A stretch of 64,000 bases of DNA, taken from contig NC_029521.1 in the NCBI RefSeq assembly GCF_001577835.2, positions 28,583,559 to 28,647,558 of the forward strand, read 5' to 3'. Positions within the stretch are counted from its first letter, which is position 1; each line of letters starts with the position of its first letter. Position numbers and translations under genes: made by a program. The notes beneath the pieces are model-generated. The model ran no database searches. It was given only the letters and a program-made list of their open reading frames with translations, and was not told where the DNA came from. The DNA comes from Coturnix japonica (Eukaryota; Chordata; Aves; Galliformes; Phasianidae). Of this stretch, positions 60,835 to 64,000 are shown piece by piece.

Positions 60835-62578
60835 TGGGGGGGGGAACCAAAAAAGGATATAACGCTGTTTTTCATCGTTGTTACAGAGAGACTTTGGGGA
60901 TGAAGCCTGGAGGAGATGAACTACACAGGGTTGCTGTGCACGCAGTGTAGAAGACTTGCACTAGATGGTTTATTCACCTCGTGATACATTTTGCAAGTTT
61001 TGTAATGGAATCATTAGGATAATCAAGTCGTACTAATACTGAGGAGGTTCACGGATGTACTGGTAAATTTAGGCAGAATGAAATCGATAGAAATCCTGTA
61101 GTTTTTGTTGCCGTATTTTCTTTAAGACAACGAATTGGGTTGTAGTAAGTAAGCACAGTTAGTCTCCAAGTAACGTTCTCCAATCAAAACTTACCTCTTG
61201 CACTATCATGCCTTGAATTTTCATTTTTGAAAGGGAAAAACAAACGTCTTGGCCGCCTTCAAAGTAGCTTTCTGTGATAAGCCAAATTGGCCTTTGCAAG
61301 CAAAGAGATGTCGATGATTCTGAGAAGCCTGATTGGAACAGATGTAGTCTACCTTCTATGGGCGTGCTCTTTTAACAGAGAATGGGTTTGTCTCAACGTT
61401 TTACTAGCAGAATGTGTCTATCACTTACCATGTCGGTTGCCTTCTTTTCTGTAAAGGGTGTTGGGGGGGGTGGGAAGGGGGTGGCTGATAAATCATCCCA
61501 ATGAATGTCAGAAATATTCCTCTTCTGATTTGCTGGGTTTACAATGACTGTACGCCACACTGGCCTCATTTATCATCTCATTTATTGTTTTAGTATGAAT
61601 ACAAAGTGCACATACAGGAGCCAACGACCGATGGAAGGAGTCAGTTCCATCAGGATCAGACTCGAGCCTGCAAATTGCAAACAGCAGAGACTGCTTCTTG
61701 CGTTCCGTTTGCATCTGAATATTGGATTCACGCTTCTATAGGAGTTACTTTATGTCACGAACAGGGGATGGGGTGGGGGGAGATTGTTTGGAGAGTCCCC
61801 TGGGTTTATTACCTCTTTTCCTCCGGCTGAAATGTGTTAGTGATGATTTTAATTTGAATCGCAGCTCATCAGAAAATCGCCGTTTGGGATAAATGAAGCG
61901 TGGAGTATTTAGAGAATTTCATGTTTGGATGCACTTATTTAATTACCGCTTGTATACTAACGTCGCCCAAAATATGTGAAATTATGCCACTAAAGCTGTT
62001 TGTGTTATTGGATTGAATCCCTGATCTGTAAGTGAGAAAACACACGGTTTACGATGAGGGCATCGTAAGCTTTTATGGCTTTGAGATGTGAGTAGTAACC
62101 ACTTCTGGTTTATACCCGGCAGAACAAAGCAGTCGCGTTAAAGGTGGGAATGGATCAGATCTGCTACAGACTGAAACTTCAGCACTTGTTGTGCACGTGG
62201 GAACAGCTCTGCCCATCAGCCTCTCTTTACCTGTACTGAATTAAGCAGGACGAGATGTGAAAACTGCCACTCTTCTATCGAGTGCTTCCAGCGGTCGGCA
62301 TCTCGTGGTCCGTTGTAACTATTCTATACGTGATTCTTGTTAGCCTTAAGCTGTTGCGTTTTGTCATTGGGTGTTACATTGAACAGAACCGATTCCGGGT
62401 GCATCGCTGCTGTCAGTGAGCGCCTGCAGCTCGGCTGGCGGCGACACGCGCATCTCGAGGTGAGAACGGCCAAGATGGCAACTCTGGTTTTGTTTTTATT
62501 CCGCACAGAAACCTGCAAAATGTACATCTCTGACGAAGCAGTTAAATGTGACAATAAAATCTTATTTAATCCTCGAAT
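60835..62578 (+). other. ABRAXAS2: ABRAXAS2 3'UTR with poly(A) signal
   Basis: 1.7 kb from the stop to AATAAA at 62553-62558, cleavage near 62575. It is free of repeats and holds two G-rich runs (60834-60844 and 61456-61483). Confidence 0.8.
61456..61483 (+). promoter_or_regulatory. Candidate RNA G-quadruplex in ABRAXAS2 3'UTR
   Basis: Four or more G-runs of at least three with loops of 1-4 bases, centred on TTGGGGGGGGTGGGAAGGGG. They lie on the transcribed (sense) strand, so the structure could form in the mRNA. Confidence 0.5.
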
Positions 62579-64000
62579 TTATAGTGTATTTGCCAGGTAC
62601 GGGGCTGTGTGAGTGCTGGGATGTTCCAAGAATGAAATAACCCCACTTCTGCGCATATCTTACATGTTTAATGTTTAGAGCATGGAATGAGCCTGTCCTT
62701 CATGTCCTGCACCAGGAGAACCTCTGGCTGTCCTAATCTTGGTTCCTGCCTCTTATTGCCCAGCACTCAGTGATAAATCCCCAAACAGAAAGCCAGCAGA
62801 TAATCTAAGCCTTGGAGAGTTGCCTCCTGAGCAGCCTCCCATCCTTGGTGTCCTTCATCACCATGCGCCCACCCATGTCCTTGCAGCAGCACAGTGACAG
62901 ATCCACCTCCTGCCCTCATAATCCCACCCAAAGCGCTGATGACGGGAGTGAGGGAGGTGCCAGCTGTCCCTCTAAGCCCGTAGTCGTGGTGCCCGCTGGG
63001 ATCAGGGCTGTTAGTACTGGGATTAGGGCTGCTATTTTAGCAGCAAGTTTTCACCTACTCCTGCTGAGTTTAGGGTTGTTCCTCATTGCTGTGCATTGCT
63101 CAGCACTGCCCCACACCCAAACAGGGCTGCACCAAAGGGAAGCCCTAACGAGCTGCTGAATGGAACCAAGTGCGTTTCCCAAGCTTAACCTAATCCTTTC
63201 TTAAGCTTTATTAATGTCAAGTTACACTCAAGCCTGTTTATTTTTATTTCCCCTTAAGCTTTATTCCGTACTCATTTTGAGAGGGAGGGTTTGTGTCCTG
63301 AATGCGGGAAGGAAAAGTGCTCTTTTACCTTTGGGGTTTTGGGGGATAACAGGCCATGCAGAGTGGGATCATCGCTGCTGAGGAGCCCCCCAGAACACAC
63401 AGCGTCGTAACCCCTGCTTATTTACAGCACCGTGAGGAGTTTCCATTGGATTCCTCACCCACGTACAGAAGAGAGGGGTAAATTCCTCCTCATGAAGCGT
63501 TTATTACTTTAGGTTCTGGTCACCACAAATTCTTTACCTTTATTCTTTAATGAATTTTGACTCTCCTGTGCCTCAGCTCCCTATTTCTTCCCTTGTACTG
63601 TGCTGGCTATTCCTGTACCTTGGGCTACGTCTGATTCATTTAATCTCTGCCCACAAAGAGCAGAGAATTAGATTAAAGAGCCAAATTAATAAACTACGGT
63701 AGCTGTGAGACCTCATACATTTTACTTACCCAGGAAAGTACACCATCCTGAACTCAGAAATCAGAAATGGTTTTAACAAATGCATGATCGACAACCTCCA
63801 TCACCAGGAGATGATGGACAGGACCCTGCATGGCTGTCCATGTGGGATGCTCTGGCCAAGCTCACGCTCTAAGACAGGGATGGAGGCCGTGCATCCAGTA
63901 TTGATCTTTGCTTAATAAACTGTATTAAACAACATGAACAGCAAGCAGCTGGCAGTGCGCCTTGGCCAGCAGCCCGAGCTCTTGGTAGCACCATCAGCTT
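62579..64000. other. Downstream of ABRAXAS2; no gene seen
   Basis: 1.4 kb with no recognised exon, CR1 or RNA gene. By vertebrate synteny ZRANB1 would be expected next, beyond the window. Confidence 0.5.

Overview
The window looks like the nuclear genome of a bird, most likely a galliform. It has CR1 LINE 3' ends in both orientations, a compact GC-rich CpG island, short avian-type introns, and gene order LHPP > FAM53B < EEF1AKMT2(METTL10) < ABRAXAS2(FAM175B) >. I recall this same order from human 10q26, and its avian counterpart should be the chicken chromosome 6 region. Species and chromosome are inference; the gene identities come from reading translated exons with good splice sites.

Layout: 1-2598 is the last intron of LHPP (+). 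2599-2689 is its final coding exon, followed by a 3'UTR with AATAAA at 3179. After a tail-to-tail gap of about 1.2 kb comes FAM53B (-), from its poly(A) signal at 4417-4422 to a CpG-island 5' exon near 37.2 kb. Its coding exons are 27436-27368, 25155-25104, 19924-19197 and 7646-7320 (391 codons). 37.4-40.4 kb is intergenic. EEF1AKMT2 (-) runs from 40.44 to 45.71 kb. A shared head-to-head promoter lies at 45.71-46.13 kb. ABRAXAS2 (+) runs from 46.13 to about 62.58 kb in nine coding exons with a 1.7 kb 3'UTR. The last 1.4 kb holds no recognised gene.

The genes do not form one pathway. LHPP is a phosphohistidine phosphatase, FAM53B a nuclear Wnt co-factor, EEF1AKMT2 an eEF1A lysine methyltransferase and ABRAXAS2 the scaffold of the BRISC deubiquitinase. 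EEF1AKMT2 and ABRAXAS2 probably share a bidirectional promoter.

Most notable observations: (1) promoter-proximal exons of both EEF1AKMT2 and ABRAXAS2 (about 44.9-46.2 kb) carry small, partly self-compensating reading-frame shifts, one of which rewrites the SAM-binding motif; all other exons are clean, so local base error is the leading explanation. (2) A whole solo LTR of about 1.02 kb with a 5-bp target duplication sits antisense in ABRAXAS2 intron 2. (3) There are two CR1-within-CR1 nests. (4) A uORF overlaps the FAM53B start codon. (5) A Pumilio-type site overlaps the FAM53B poly(A) signal. I found no convincing sign of a wholly new system; most of the rest is intron with degraded CR1 and microsatellites.
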